Positions 1 to 7,846 of a stretch of 43,909 nucleotides of DNA are shown here, in pieces; position 1 is the stretch's first letter; each line of letters opens with the position of its first letter. This DNA comes from Oscillospiraceae bacterium (GTDB lineage: Bacteria > Bacillota > Clostridia > Oscillospirales > Oscillospiraceae), in the NCBI GenBank assembly GCA_017469115.1, contig JAFUGY010000136.1:1-43909 (forward strand), given 5' to 3'. A program made the translations under genes and the position numbers. Under the pieces are notes generated by a model, which had not been told where the DNA came from, did not search any database, and worked only from the letters and a program-made list of their open reading frames with translations.

Positions 1-82
1 CCGAATTTGTCTGACGCTAAAATTGCTGAATTTTGACGGAATTTTTATTATTTTTAGGCCTCTTTTTGTGCACTTTTAACAA

Positions 83-1012
83 TTATGAGTAAATTCCGCC
101 GCCGATGAATTCCCGAAGGACGGAATCTTCCGGTACATCGCTCTCCTCAATCACGCCGAACAGCTGAATCGCCGGCAGAACCGCCCTGAGTTCTTCAAAC
201 CGGTCAATCCCTTCCGGCACTGTCTGAAAGAGTTTTGTTGCCGTCCGGTTCATCACGGCCGCTTCACAGGCAAGCGTAGAGTCAAAGCAATAATCCGCTT
301 TGTTTTTGAATGGTGTGATGTACAGCTTTTCCCCGCGGCGAACATTCGCCCACATTGCCATGGTTTCCGCCGGATCTGCCCCGCGGAAATTATAATCGCG
401 AACCGTCCTCCGTACAAGTCTGAACCAGGTGGATTTGAAAACTTCTTCTCCTTTGAAGGCAACTCTGCTCGAGGCGGAAACATGGAGCTTGAAAGCCTCC
501 GGATGCCGCCCGGCGATCTCATCATTCAGCGCATGAATCCCTTCAAAAATACAGATTTCATCCTTTTTCAGCCGTATGGCTTTGGATGGTTCCGTCACAC
601 GCATCCGTCTGGAAAATTCATATTTCGGCACAAAAATCCGCTTTCCCTTCTCCAGATCCGAAAAATGCCGGTTCAGCAATTCCATATCCAGGCAAAGGGG
701 TGATTCCAGATCATAATCTCCTTCCGGTGTTCGCGGTGTCCCCTCGCCGACGGTGTTGAAATAATCATCCATACTTACATAGTGCGTGCCGATTCCGCAG
801 TGGTTGAGCGCCTCGCTGATTTTCATAGCGGTTGTCGTTTTCGCTGATCCTGACGGGCCTGCCAGAAGAACGATCGGGCTGTTTGCGAGATTTTCCTTGA
901 TCATTTCTACCACGTGATCAACTTTTTCGTTATATGCCGCCTCGCATTCTTCGCAGAAACCCTTTGGATCCGCAATGGTTTTCAGATTGATTTCGCCGAG
1001 ATCATACGTCAT
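83..1012 (-). CDS. Uridine kinase-like nucleoside kinase (P-loop)
   Basis: A P-loop kinase of the uridine kinase/phosphoribulokinase superfamily, about 309 aa. It has a Walker A GPSGSAKT at about residues 52-59, followed by the DDYF segment (SMDDYF) and the FEGIHALN segment typical of Udk-like enzymes. Family members phosphorylate uridine/cytidine or a related nucleoside with ATP in the cytosol; the exact substrate is not readable. In Clostridia this domain is often fused behind a TGS-like domain, but here it stands alone. I place the start at the ATG at 1012, six bases after an AGGTGA, rather than the GTG at 1021. This overlaps the end of hemZ by 11 bases, so translation is probably coupled to hemZ. 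Confidence 0.85.
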   Translation of the reverse strand: MTYDLGEINLKTIADPKGFCEECEAAYNEKVDHVVEMIKENLANSPIVLLAGPSGSAKTTTAMKISEALNHCGIGTHYVSMDDYFNTVGEGTPRTPEGDYDLESPLCLDMELLNRHFSDLEKGKRIFVPKYEFSRRMRVTEPSKAIRLKKDEICIFEGIHALNDEIAGRHPEAFKLHVSASSRVAFKGEEVFKSTWFRLVRRTVRDYNFRGADPAETMAMWANVRRGEKLYITPFKNKADYCFDSTLACEAAVMNRTATKLFQTVPEGIDRFEELRAVLPAIQLFGVIEESDVPEDSVLREFIGGGIYS

Positions 1013-2471
1013 AAAACTCACCTATCTTTCTTTTTTCCTCACAGATTGTTTCAATTTGCTGGATATACTCCAAAGGATATTTCGGTGCGGTAATCCGGAT
1101 ATTTCTTCCGCCCTCCGGGTGGATCAGCTTCGTCGAGCCTCCCCCTCCGGAAGCGAGGATACTGCACAGCTCTTCCATCATACAGATATTATAAAGGTTC
1201 CCCTTTCCCGGTTTCGTCCATCCGGTATTTTCAAACCCGCCGGACATGTTTTTCTGCCGGTAAAGATAATACGGCGCATATCCTTCTCTTTTCAACGCCG
1301 CATAGGCATCCTCGAGCATTTTCGCCACTTCCTCCGCCGGCGGGATTCTTCCCCGTTCCGCCATGAGCCGTGATCCTCTCTTCAGCGACAGGGTATGTAC
1401 GGTGATGTTTTCCGGCTTCAGCGCAAGCACTTCCTCGAGTGACTGTGCAAAGCCCTCTGGGTCGTCCTGAGGCAAGCCTGCAATAAGGTCCATATTCACG
1501 CTAAATCCGCCGACCGTTCTGACCTTGTCCAATGCCTCCCGGATATCCTGCGCAGTATGGCGCCTGCCGATTGCCTCCAGCACGCTGTCGCGCATCGTCT
1601 GCGGGTTGACGGATACCCTGTCAACGCCGTATTTCCGCAAAACCTTCAATTTCTCAAGCGTGATGGTATCCGGTCTGCCGGCTTCCACGGTATATTCCCG
1701 CAAAGCACTGCAGTCAAACTGTTCTTCCACGAAAGCGCACAGCCGTTCCAGCTGCCCGGTGGAAAGCGTTGTGGGGGTTCCCCCTCCCGCATAAATGGAA
1801 ACAACTCTCAATCCGCATTTTTTCACCTGCTCTGCATTTGCCGCGATTTCCTGCAGCAGCGCCTCCAGAAACGGCTCCATCAAACTTTTATTTTTTTCTG
1901 TCGCCTGGCTGACGAAGCTGCAGTAGGCACAGCGCGTCGGGCAGAACGGAATCCCGATATAAAGGCATACGTCTTTCCCGCTCAACGTCTGTTTCGCCTC
2001 GATCGTTGCAAGCGAAGTTTCATAGCACATCTCCGCGCGGGGCAACGTCACATCATATTCCGTCACAAATCGCCGGATTGCCTCTTCCCTGTTCTCGCTC
2101 TGAGGAATGATGGCATGCATCAGTTTTCCGGGCCGCACGCCTGTCAGGGCTCCCCAGGGCGGTCTTTCCAGTCCGGAGGAGCGTACTGCTCTGTAAACAG
2201 CATTTTTAATGGCAAACTGGCAAAGGCGATCCCGCTCAACGGGTTCCGTGAGCAACGCCGTTTTTACGGCAGCCCGTCCCCGAAAAGTTCCTTGTTCTGT
2301 CCGGTAGATGCAGGTTGCGGTGGTATAGACCGGTGCTTCCCGCAGGTTGATTGTCATGCCGTTTTCCTTCTGTTTTCCGGGTGAATAGTCCGGTTTTTCT
2401 CCCGGAAAAAGGGTGGAGAGCATCTGTTCCACGGCATATTTATATTCGTGTCCGCTAAGCTGAAGTTTCAT
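1002..2471 (-). CDS. hemZ: Coproporphyrinogen dehydrogenase HemZ (radical SAM)
   Basis: An oxygen-independent coproporphyrinogen III oxidase-like radical SAM enzyme of the HemZ branch, 489 aa. The radical SAM cysteines C177, C181 and C184 lie in CPTRCAYC, and the SAM-binding AGGGTPT and the VNPQTM and GLPQDD segments follow. An N-terminal domain of about 160 residues precedes the barrel, as in HemZ and unlike HemN/HemW. HemZ is annotated in anaerobic heme synthesis, but many Clostridia carrying it have no full heme pathway, so the physiological substrate is uncertain. The start is the ATG at 2471, preceded by CGGAG; the in-frame TTG at 2507 lacks a good ribosome binding site. It is divergent from the CarD gene and upstream of the nucleoside kinase. 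Confidence 0.88.
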   Translation of the reverse strand: MKLQLSGHEYKYAVEQMLSTLFPGEKPDYSPGKQKENGMTINLREAPVYTTATCIYRTEQGTFRGRAAVKTALLTEPVERDRLCQFAIKNAVYRAVRSSGLERPPWGALTGVRPGKLMHAIIPQSENREEAIRRFVTEYDVTLPRAEMCYETSLATIEAKQTLSGKDVCLYIGIPFCPTRCAYCSFVSQATEKNKSLMEPFLEALLQEIAANAEQVKKCGLRVVSIYAGGGTPTTLSTGQLERLCAFVEEQFDCSALREYTVEAGRPDTITLEKLKVLRKYGVDRVSVNPQTMRDSVLEAIGRRHTAQDIREALDKVRTVGGFSVNMDLIAGLPQDDPEGFAQSLEEVLALKPENITVHTLSLKRGSRLMAERGRIPPAEEVAKMLEDAYAALKREGYAPYYLYRQKNMSGGFENTGWTKPGKGNLYNICMMEELCSILASGGGGSTKLIHPEGGRNIRITAPKYPLEYIQQIETICEEKRKIGEFYDV

Positions 2472-2515
2472 CTGAAAAAACTCCGTGAAAAAAGAATTAT
2501 TTGTCAAAAAAATGC

Positions 2516-2544
2516 TTGACTTTTATCCACTTATTTGCTAAAAT
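2516..2544 (+). promoter_or_regulatory. Promoter of the CarD gene
   Basis: TTGACT (2516-2521), a 17-base spacer and TAAAAT (2539-2544) form a near-consensus sigma-A promoter 33 bases before the CarD start codon. The ribosome binding site GGGGGA follows at about 2562. Confidence 0.85.
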
Positions 2545-2577
2545 AGTACATAGATATATATTGGGGGATTTTTTACG

Positions 2578-3066
2578 ATGTATTCGGTTGGTGACAAAAT
2601 AATTTATGGTGAGAGCGGCGTCTGTACGGTTGAGCTTATCGCCCCGTTGGAGTCTTCCGGTTCGCCGGACAGGCTTTATTATCACCTTCGCCCTTATATC
2701 GGAAGCGGCACGTATTTTTCGCCTGTCGATTCCGGCGCTTTCATGCGCCCTGTGATCAGCCGCGAGCAGGCCGAAGCGCTGATCCGTTCCATCCCCGGTA
2801 TAGAACCTGCCATCTGCAATGATACCCGTTTCAATCATGTCGATGCTTTTTATAAAGAGCTATTCCGGCAGCACACGCCGGAAGCGATGGTGTCGATTAT
2901 CAAAGGTCTTCATTTGCGCATCAACTCCAGAAAGACAAAAAGCACCCGTGCAGAAGCAACCATGAAGCGTGCGAAAGAAGTGCTTCACGGGGAATTAAGT
3001 GTCGCGTTGGATATTGCGTATCCGGAAGTAGAAGAATATATCAAAAACCGTATCGGAGAGGCTTGA
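2578..3066 (+). CDS. CarD-family transcriptional regulator
   Basis: A 162-aa protein opening with the CarD/CdnL/TRCF RNA-polymerase-interacting domain (YSVGDKIIYGESGVCTVELI, residues 1-20, then YYHLRPYIGSGTYFSPVD). A basic helical C-terminal part follows (residues about 95-160). CarD-type proteins bind the beta subunit of RNA polymerase and stabilise open promoter complexes; which promoters this one affects cannot be told. It is monocistronic: its own promoter lies upstream and a terminator hairpin contains its stop codon. Length and domain order match the family. Confidence 0.9.
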   Translation: MYSVGDKIIYGESGVCTVELIAPLESSGSPDRLYYHLRPYIGSGTYFSPVDSGAFMRPVISREQAEALIRSIPGIEPAICNDTRFNHVDAFYKELFRQHTPEAMVSIIKGLHLRINSRKTKSTRAEATMKRAKEVLHGELSVALDIAYPEVEEYIKNRIGEA

Positions 3067-3079
3067 GCCTCTCTTTTTT
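3056..3079 (+). terminator. Rho-independent terminator of the CarD gene
   Basis: GAGAGGC (3056-3062), loop TTGA, GCCTCTC (3067-3073), then a run of T. The CarD stop codon (3064-3066) lies in the loop. The convergent ispE gene ends 31 bases beyond the stem. Confidence 0.9.
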
Positions 3080-3103
3080 GTTTCTTCTCTCCCGTGCAAT
3101 CGT

Positions 3104-3973
3104 TCAAAGCAACGCTCCGACCGGTTTTGCCACACATGCGAACGGAAACTCCCTGTGTAAAGCACTGCCGGCTTTTTTGGCAGCGCTTTCATCGGTAAAG
3201 ATTCCGAAAACCGCAGATCCGGTTCCCGTCATCACGGCGCCTTCCGCTCCTCGGTTGATCAGGCGCGTCTTGATCTCGGCAACAGTCTTCATCCGCCTGT
3301 CCGGAACGTCCTCAAACACGTTGTACATTCTCCTGCAAATCTGGGCAAGATTTCCTTCCCGAATGGCCTCAAGCATTCCCGCGGTGTCCGGATGAACGCG
3401 CAGTTTCTCCCTGTCTATGGCCCGGAAAAGCTCCGGAGTCGAAATGGAGTAGTCCGGTTTGCAAATCACGATGCTGCACGCCGGGAGATCCCGCAATCTC
3501 GTCAGGATTTCTCCGCGTCCTTCTGCAAGTGCCGTGCCGCCCATCACGCAAAAAGCCACATCCGAACCGGTCTTTTCGGCCAGTTCCATCATATCCTTAT
3601 AACTCAATTCATCGTCAAAAGCACGGTTGAGTGCCCGGATCACAGCTGCCGCGTCGGCAGATCCGCCTGCCATTCCCGCTCCGACCGGAATCCTTTTCTT
3701 CATGCGGATCACGGCGCCTGTCTCTTTCCGTTCGGTTCTGGCAAAGTAAAGCTTCGCCGCTTTGACAGCCAGATTCCGGTCATCCCGTGGGATATAGCGA
3801 AGATCCGTCTCCGCCCGAACTTTCCCCGTGTCATCCAGTGTAATGCTCAGCTCATCGCACAGCGACACCGTTTGCATCACCATCACCATGTCATGGTATC
3901 CGTCTTCCCGGGGTCTCGACACGTCCAGAGAGAAATTCAGTTTTGCATATGCTTTTTCTGTAATTGTCTTCAT
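3104..3973 (-). CDS. ispE: 4-diphosphocytidyl-2-C-methyl-D-erythritol kinase
   Basis: A GHMP-superfamily kinase, 289 aa, the usual IspE length. It phosphorylates CDP-methylerythritol at the 2-position with ATP in the cytosolic MEP isoprenoid pathway. Visible landmarks are the N-terminal AYAKLNFSLDV with the substrate lysine, the GHMP ATP loop PVGAGMAGGSADAA (about 96-109), the GSDVAFC segment carrying the catalytic aspartate, and the C-terminal TGTGSAVFG motif. It lies 15 bases downstream of trkH, so it may share the trkA-trkH transcript. No strong ribosome binding site precedes its ATG. Confidence 0.95.
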   Translation of the reverse strand: MKTITEKAYAKLNFSLDVSRPREDGYHDMVMVMQTVSLCDELSITLDDTGKVRAETDLRYIPRDDRNLAVKAAKLYFARTERKETGAVIRMKKRIPVGAGMAGGSADAAAVIRALNRAFDDELSYKDMMELAEKTGSDVAFCVMGGTALAEGRGEILTRLRDLPACSIVICKPDYSISTPELFRAIDREKLRVHPDTAGMLEAIREGNLAQICRRMYNVFEDVPDRRMKTVAEIKTRLINRGAEGAVMTGTGSAVFGIFTDESAAKKAGSALHREFPFACVAKPVGALL

Positions 3974-3988
3974 TCTCAGTAAACTTCT

Positions 3989-5431
3989 TTATCCTTTTCT
4001 GCTTTTTTTCGGCATCAGCAGAATCAGCACCGGATAAATTTCCAGCCTTCCGATCAGCATCGTAATCGACATAAAAATTTTGGAAAGCACAGAAAACCCG
4101 GAATAATTATATCTTGGGCCGACTCCTGCCAGTCCCGGGCCAACGTTGGAAATGCAGGAAAGCGAAGCCGTAAAGCTTGTTGTAAAGTCATTTCCATCGA
4201 AAGACACCACAAATGTGCAGACCAGCAGAATCAGAATATAGAGGGAGAAAAACGTTCCGACAGTGGTTAAGACGTTGTCTGATACGCATTTTCCATCCAT
4301 TCTTACTCTCTTGACGCGTCTCGGTGAAATCATTCTCCCCACATCTGCCGTTGCATTTTTTACCAGCAGCATCACACGCGAAAGTTTGATTCCTCCTCCC
4401 GTGCTGCCTGCGCATCCGCCGATAAACATCAGCATAACAATCAGCGCCTGGGTATATTGCGGCCAGGTCGTGTAATCCACCGTGCAGAACCCTGCCGTGC
4501 TCATGATCGACATGACATAGAAAAACGCATTTCTGGCCGCTGTTCCGATGCTGCCGTAAATTCGGGTAATCCCCGCCGTAATCATTCCGACGGAGGCTGC
4601 AATCAGAATAAGATACCAGTGCAGTTCCTCACTTTTCAAAGCCACCTTGAATTTTCCCGTCAGCATCAGATAGAAAAGGTTGAAGTTGGTGCCGAAAAGC
4701 ACAAGAAACACCGCCATCACGATTTCAATATAAGCGCTGTTGAAGGCACCTACGCTGGCATTTTTAGTGGAGAATCCTCCCGTACCGGCAGTCGCAAAAG
4801 CATGCAGCAGTGCATCAAAAAAGTTCATCCCTCCGAACAGGAGAAAAACGGTTTCCGCCAGCGTCAGCGCGGCGTAAATCATATATAATATTTTCGCCGT
4901 GTCACCTGCGCGTGGCACCAGTTTCCCGACGACGGGGCCCGGTACTTCCGCTCGCATAATATGCATGGAATGCTCTCCGCCCATCGGGAGCACTGCCATC
5001 ATAAACACCAGCACACCCATCCCGCCGATCCAATGGGTGAACGACCGCCAGAACAGGCTTGCTTTCGACAATCCTTCTATATTATTGAGAATCGATGCGC
5101 CTGTCGTTGTCAGGCCGGACATTGTTTCAAAAAAGGCATCCACATACGAAGGGATATCTCCTGCCAGCACAAAAGGCAGCGCGCCGAAAGCCGACATGGC
5201 AACCCATACCAGTGCCACTGCAACAAATCCGTCCCTTGCATACATTGTCTCTGTGCCCGGTTTCAGCCTCGTCAGGAGGAAACCTGTGATCCCTGTCACT
5301 GCCGCTGCAGCAAGATATGCAACCGGTTTTTCCCCGAAGCACAATCCCGCAATCACCGGAAGCAGCATCAGCCCACCTTCCAGGCTGAGAGAGAGCCCCA
5401 CAATGCGCCAGATCATTTTTCTGTTCATCAT
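3989..5431 (-). CDS. trkH: Trk-type potassium uptake protein, membrane subunit
   Basis: A 480-aa polytopic membrane protein of the TrkH/KtrB superfamily, made of four pore-loop repeats. The selectivity-filter segments can be followed: TTTGAS, TAGTGGFS, TAGFCTVDY and SNVGPG. It forms the K+-translocating pore in the cytoplasmic membrane and is gated by the nucleotide-binding TrkA ring. The start codon overlaps the trkA stop (ATGA), a classic translational coupling, and the pair is diagnostic. A short C-terminal Lys/Arg tail follows the last helix. Confidence 0.95.
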   Translation of the reverse strand: MMNRKMIWRIVGLSLSLEGGLMLLPVIAGLCFGEKPVAYLAAAAVTGITGFLLTRLKPGTETMYARDGFVAVALVWVAMSAFGALPFVLAGDIPSYVDAFFETMSGLTTTGASILNNIEGLSKASLFWRSFTHWIGGMGVLVFMMAVLPMGGEHSMHIMRAEVPGPVVGKLVPRAGDTAKILYMIYAALTLAETVFLLFGGMNFFDALLHAFATAGTGGFSTKNASVGAFNSAYIEIVMAVFLVLFGTNFNLFYLMLTGKFKVALKSEELHWYLILIAASVGMITAGITRIYGSIGTAARNAFFYVMSIMSTAGFCTVDYTTWPQYTQALIVMLMFIGGCAGSTGGGIKLSRVMLLVKNATADVGRMISPRRVKRVRMDGKCVSDNVLTTVGTFFSLYILILLVCTFVVSFDGNDFTTSFTASLSCISNVGPGLAGVGPRYNYSGFSVLSKIFMSITMLIGRLEIYPVLILLMPKKSRKG

Positions 5432-6789
5432 GCGCCTTTCATAATGCCGTCAATGGTTTCCAGCCATCCGGCTTCTGTCACAATCACCGCATGATCCCCT
5501 GCTTTGATCTCCGTGCTGCCGTCCGGAATAATGCTTTTCCCGTTGCGAATCAGGGCGGCAATCAAAATATTCGGTTTCAGCTGCAGATCTCGGATGGGAA
5601 TCCCAACGCACTTCGCACCGGGATTGATCTTAAATTCCAGCGCTTCCGCTTTTCCGTCAGCCAGCTTGTACAGGGTTTCCATGCTGCTGCCCACCGAGTT
5701 GCTCATGGCGCGCACATACCGTGTGATCTGCTGCACAATGATTTTCTTGGGGATAACAATACTGTCAAAGTCCTGGTCATTCAGGATCTCCGCAAAGTGC
5801 TCATGATTGATTCTTGTGACGATTTTCCCGTCCGTGCAGTGGCGCGCATAAATAGACGTGATGATATTATCTCCGTCATCTCCGAGAAGCGCCACGAACC
5901 CGTCTGTCGACCGGATTCCTTCCTCCAGCAGCACATCACTGCGGGAAGCTTTTCCGCAGATGATCCGGGCTTCGGGAATCAGTTCGCACAGCTCTTCACA
6001 CCGCTTCCGGTCTTCCTCGATCAGGGTCACCTCGATGCCGTTCTCTTCCAGAATTCTCGCCAAATAAACCGAAGTTCGTCCGCCCCCCGTTATCATCACA
6101 TTTTTGACCGGGCGTTTATAGGCTCCTGCCGCCATGAAAAATCTCCTGAGCTCTTTGGAAATCCCCGTGATGCTCAGCACATCTCCACCCTTGACAGTAA
6201 AATCGCCCTTCGGTATAATAGCTCTTCCTTCGCGCTCCGCAAGGCTCACCAGCACCTTTGCTCCGAACGTCTTCTGCAGGTCTTTCAGCGATACCCCGTC
6301 AAGCTTCCCGCCGGGAGCTACCCGGTGTTCCACGATCTCAAGGCTGCCCTTGGAAAAAGCATCGATGCGGGCCGCGCTTGGGAACCGCAGAATCCGCGAA
6401 ATTTCCTTGGCGCATTCATATTCCGGGTTGACCAGCAGAGAAATTCCGAGTGCCTCCCGTAAAAACTCCGTCTTTCCGAGATATTCCGTGTCCCTCACAC
6501 GGGCTACCACATGCTGTGTGCCGAGTTTCCGTGCCGAGATGCCGCAAACCATATTTACTTCATCCTGCTCCGTCGCCGCAATCAGCAAATCCGCATTTTC
6601 TGCTCCTGCTTCCGACAAAACGTCGGGATTCGTTGCGCTCCCTTCCAGGCAAATCACGTCGATATCGTTTGAAACATGGGTGATGGTTTCCTCATCCTTG
6701 TCAATCACCGTGATGTCATGCCCTTCTTTCGAGAGCACTTCGGCCAGAGAGCTGCCGATGCGCCCTGCCCCTGCAAGTATGATTTTCAT
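5428..6789 (-). CDS. trkA: Trk potassium uptake regulatory subunit TrkA
   Basis: A cytosolic regulator with two RCK units in tandem, 453 aa. Each has a Rossmann nucleotide-binding domain followed by a TrkA-C domain. The first begins MKIILAGAGRIGSSLAEVL and the second carries VMITGGGRTSVYLA, with acidic residues after each strand as expected for NAD(H)/nucleotide binding. I set the start at the ATG at 6789 because GGAGGA sits seven bases upstream and the protein then opens directly with the first beta strand; the longer frame to 6843 adds an unconserved 18-residue leader. It is the first gene of trkA-trkH(-ispE). Confidence 0.94.
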   Translation of the reverse strand: MKIILAGAGRIGSSLAEVLSKEGHDITVIDKDEETITHVSNDIDVICLEGSATNPDVLSEAGAENADLLIAATEQDEVNMVCGISARKLGTQHVVARVRDTEYLGKTEFLREALGISLLVNPEYECAKEISRILRFPSAARIDAFSKGSLEIVEHRVAPGGKLDGVSLKDLQKTFGAKVLVSLAEREGRAIIPKGDFTVKGGDVLSITGISKELRRFFMAAGAYKRPVKNVMITGGGRTSVYLARILEENGIEVTLIEEDRKRCEELCELIPEARIICGKASRSDVLLEEGIRSTDGFVALLGDDGDNIITSIYARHCTDGKIVTRINHEHFAEILNDQDFDSIVIPKKIIVQQITRYVRAMSNSVGSSMETLYKLADGKAEALEFKINPGAKCVGIPIRDLQLKPNILIAALIRNGKSIIPDGSTEIKAGDHAVIVTEAGWLETIDGIMKGA

Positions 6790-6885
6790 TTTCTGTTCCT
6801 CCGGAGTCTGCCGGTTTCCGCTGCCGTTCCGTGTTTCTGCCACAATTTGTAGGCTCCGACAGCCGTATTAATTCCTTAACAATTG

Positions 6886-6894
6886 ATTATATCA
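6886..6894 (-). promoter_or_regulatory. Extended -10 promoter upstream of trkA
   Basis: On the minus strand TGATATAAT, an extended -10 element, lies about 100 bases before the trkA start. No clear -35 hexamer is visible. The long leader (6790-6885) shows no recognised riboswitch. Confidence 0.5.
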
Positions 6895-6973
6895 CAAATC
6901 ATCCCGCTCGTACAGACACGGCTTTATCTTTTTTCCTCCGGGATGTTTTCCCGTCTTTCGGGGAAAAGAGGTT

Positions 6974-6989
6974 ACACTATATCTTGTGG
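6974..6989 (+). promoter_or_regulatory. NrdR-like box 1
   Basis: ACACTATATCTTGTGG closely resembles the 16-bp palindromic NrdR box. NrdR is the ATP/dATP-sensing repressor of ribonucleotide reductase operons. The position, 50 bases before the -35 of the nrdG-nrdD promoter, supports the call. Confidence 0.7.
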
Positions 6990-7016
6990 TTATAAAAGTT
7001 ACAATCTGGAAAAATA

Positions 7017-7032
7017 TTCTAAATATTGTGAA
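7017..7032 (+). promoter_or_regulatory. NrdR-like box 2 (degenerate)
   Basis: TTCTAAATATTGTGAA keeps the right half (ATTGTG) of an NrdR box. Its centre is about 43 bp, roughly four helical turns, from box 1, and it ends six bases before the -35 element. Paired boxes on one face of the helix are usual for NrdR. Confidence 0.5.
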
Positions 7033-7038
7033 ACCCTC

Positions 7039-7067
7039 TTGACAGCCGTTCAAGAAAGGATTATGAT
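7039..7067 (+). promoter_or_regulatory. Promoter of nrdG-nrdD
   Basis: TTGACA (7039-7044), a 17-base spacer and TATGAT (7062-7067) form a near-perfect sigma-A promoter. Transcription should begin near 7074, at the base of the leader hairpin. Confidence 0.85.
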
Positions 7068-7073
7068 AGGCAC

Positions 7074-7092
7074 GCTGCCGCATTGCGGCAGC
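7074..7092 (+). promoter_or_regulatory. 5'-leader hairpin of the nrd transcript
   Basis: GCTGCCGC-ATT-GCGGCAGC is a perfect 8-bp GC-rich stem with a three-base loop at the predicted 5' end of the mRNA, 15 bases before the ribosome binding site AGAGGAG. It lacks a T tract, so it is not a terminator; a stabilising 5' hairpin is the simplest reading. Confidence 0.65.
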
Positions 7093-7114
7093 ACACGTAT
7101 ACAGAGGAGATGCC

Positions 7115-7810
7115 ATGTTTCTTTCAGGTTTGCAAAAGTTAACACTTCTGGATTATCCCGGCAAGGTCGCCTGTACGGTTTTTACGGCAGGTTGCAACCT
7201 TCGCTGTCCGTTCTGTCACAACGCCGGCCTCGTTTTGCCGGAAAGGCTTTATCAGGATGTAACGGAAGATGATGTTTTTGCCTTTCTGAAAAAACGCACC
7301 GGCATTCTTGACGGCGTGGCAATCACCGGCGGTGAGCCCCTGCTCCATGCTGAAATGCCGGCTTTTCTACGCAAAGTCAAAAGCCTTGGCTTTCTCGTCA
7401 AGCTCGATACCAACGGCTCCTTTCCCGACCGTCTGGAAGCGTTAATCGCCGAAGGGCTGGTTGACAGGGTCGCAATGGATATTAAAAACGCCCCCTCTCT
7501 CTATGCAGAGACAGCCGGCATCCCCGGGCTTGACCTTACACCGTTTGAACGCAGCAAAAATCTTCTTCTCTCCGGCACAGTGGACTATGAGTTCAGAACC
7601 ACTGTTGTAAAGGGTCTTCACACAAAGGAAAGCCTCATAGAGGCTGCCCGGTGGATTGCCGGCGCAAAAGAATATTATCTCCAGCAGTTCAAAGATTCCG
7701 GTGATGTAATTGACATCGGCGGTCTCTCAGCGTATGACGAGAAAGAAATGCATGCGCTGGCCGATGCTGTTTCGCCCTATATCCCGGGCGTTCAGGTGAG
7801 AGGCGTATAA
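7115..7810 (+). CDS. nrdG: Anaerobic ribonucleotide reductase activase
   Basis: A radical SAM activase, 231 aa, that uses a [4Fe-4S] cluster and S-adenosylmethionine to put the glycyl radical on NrdD. The cluster cysteines are C27, C31 and C34 in CNLRCPFC, followed by the SAM-binding ITGGEPLLH. The AGAGGAG ribosome binding site fits the ATG at 7115. It precedes nrdD by 36 bases in one operon; activase first is the reverse of the E. coli order. Such proteins are also annotated as generic anaerobic RNR activating proteins of the longer Clostridial type, with which this length agrees. Confidence 0.92.
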   Translation: MFLSGLQKLTLLDYPGKVACTVFTAGCNLRCPFCHNAGLVLPERLYQDVTEDDVFAFLKKRTGILDGVAITGGEPLLHAEMPAFLRKVKSLGFLVKLDTNGSFPDRLEALIAEGLVDRVAMDIKNAPSLYAETAGIPGLDLTPFERSKNLLLSGTVDYEFRTTVVKGLHTKESLIEAARWIAGAKEYYLQQFKDSGDVIDIGGLSAYDEKEMHALADAVSPYIPGVQVRGV

Positions 7811-7846
7811 AAACGAAAAGCAGACGAAACCGATAGGAGAATTGTT

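Noticed and set aside
1-82. Left edge of the window as a gene or RNA
   Set aside because: A/T-rich, no frame and no clear hairpin; only the region downstream of the nucleoside kinase gene.
1557-2384. Plus-strand frames opposite hemZ
   Set aside because: No start site, no domains; hemZ motifs occupy the other strand.
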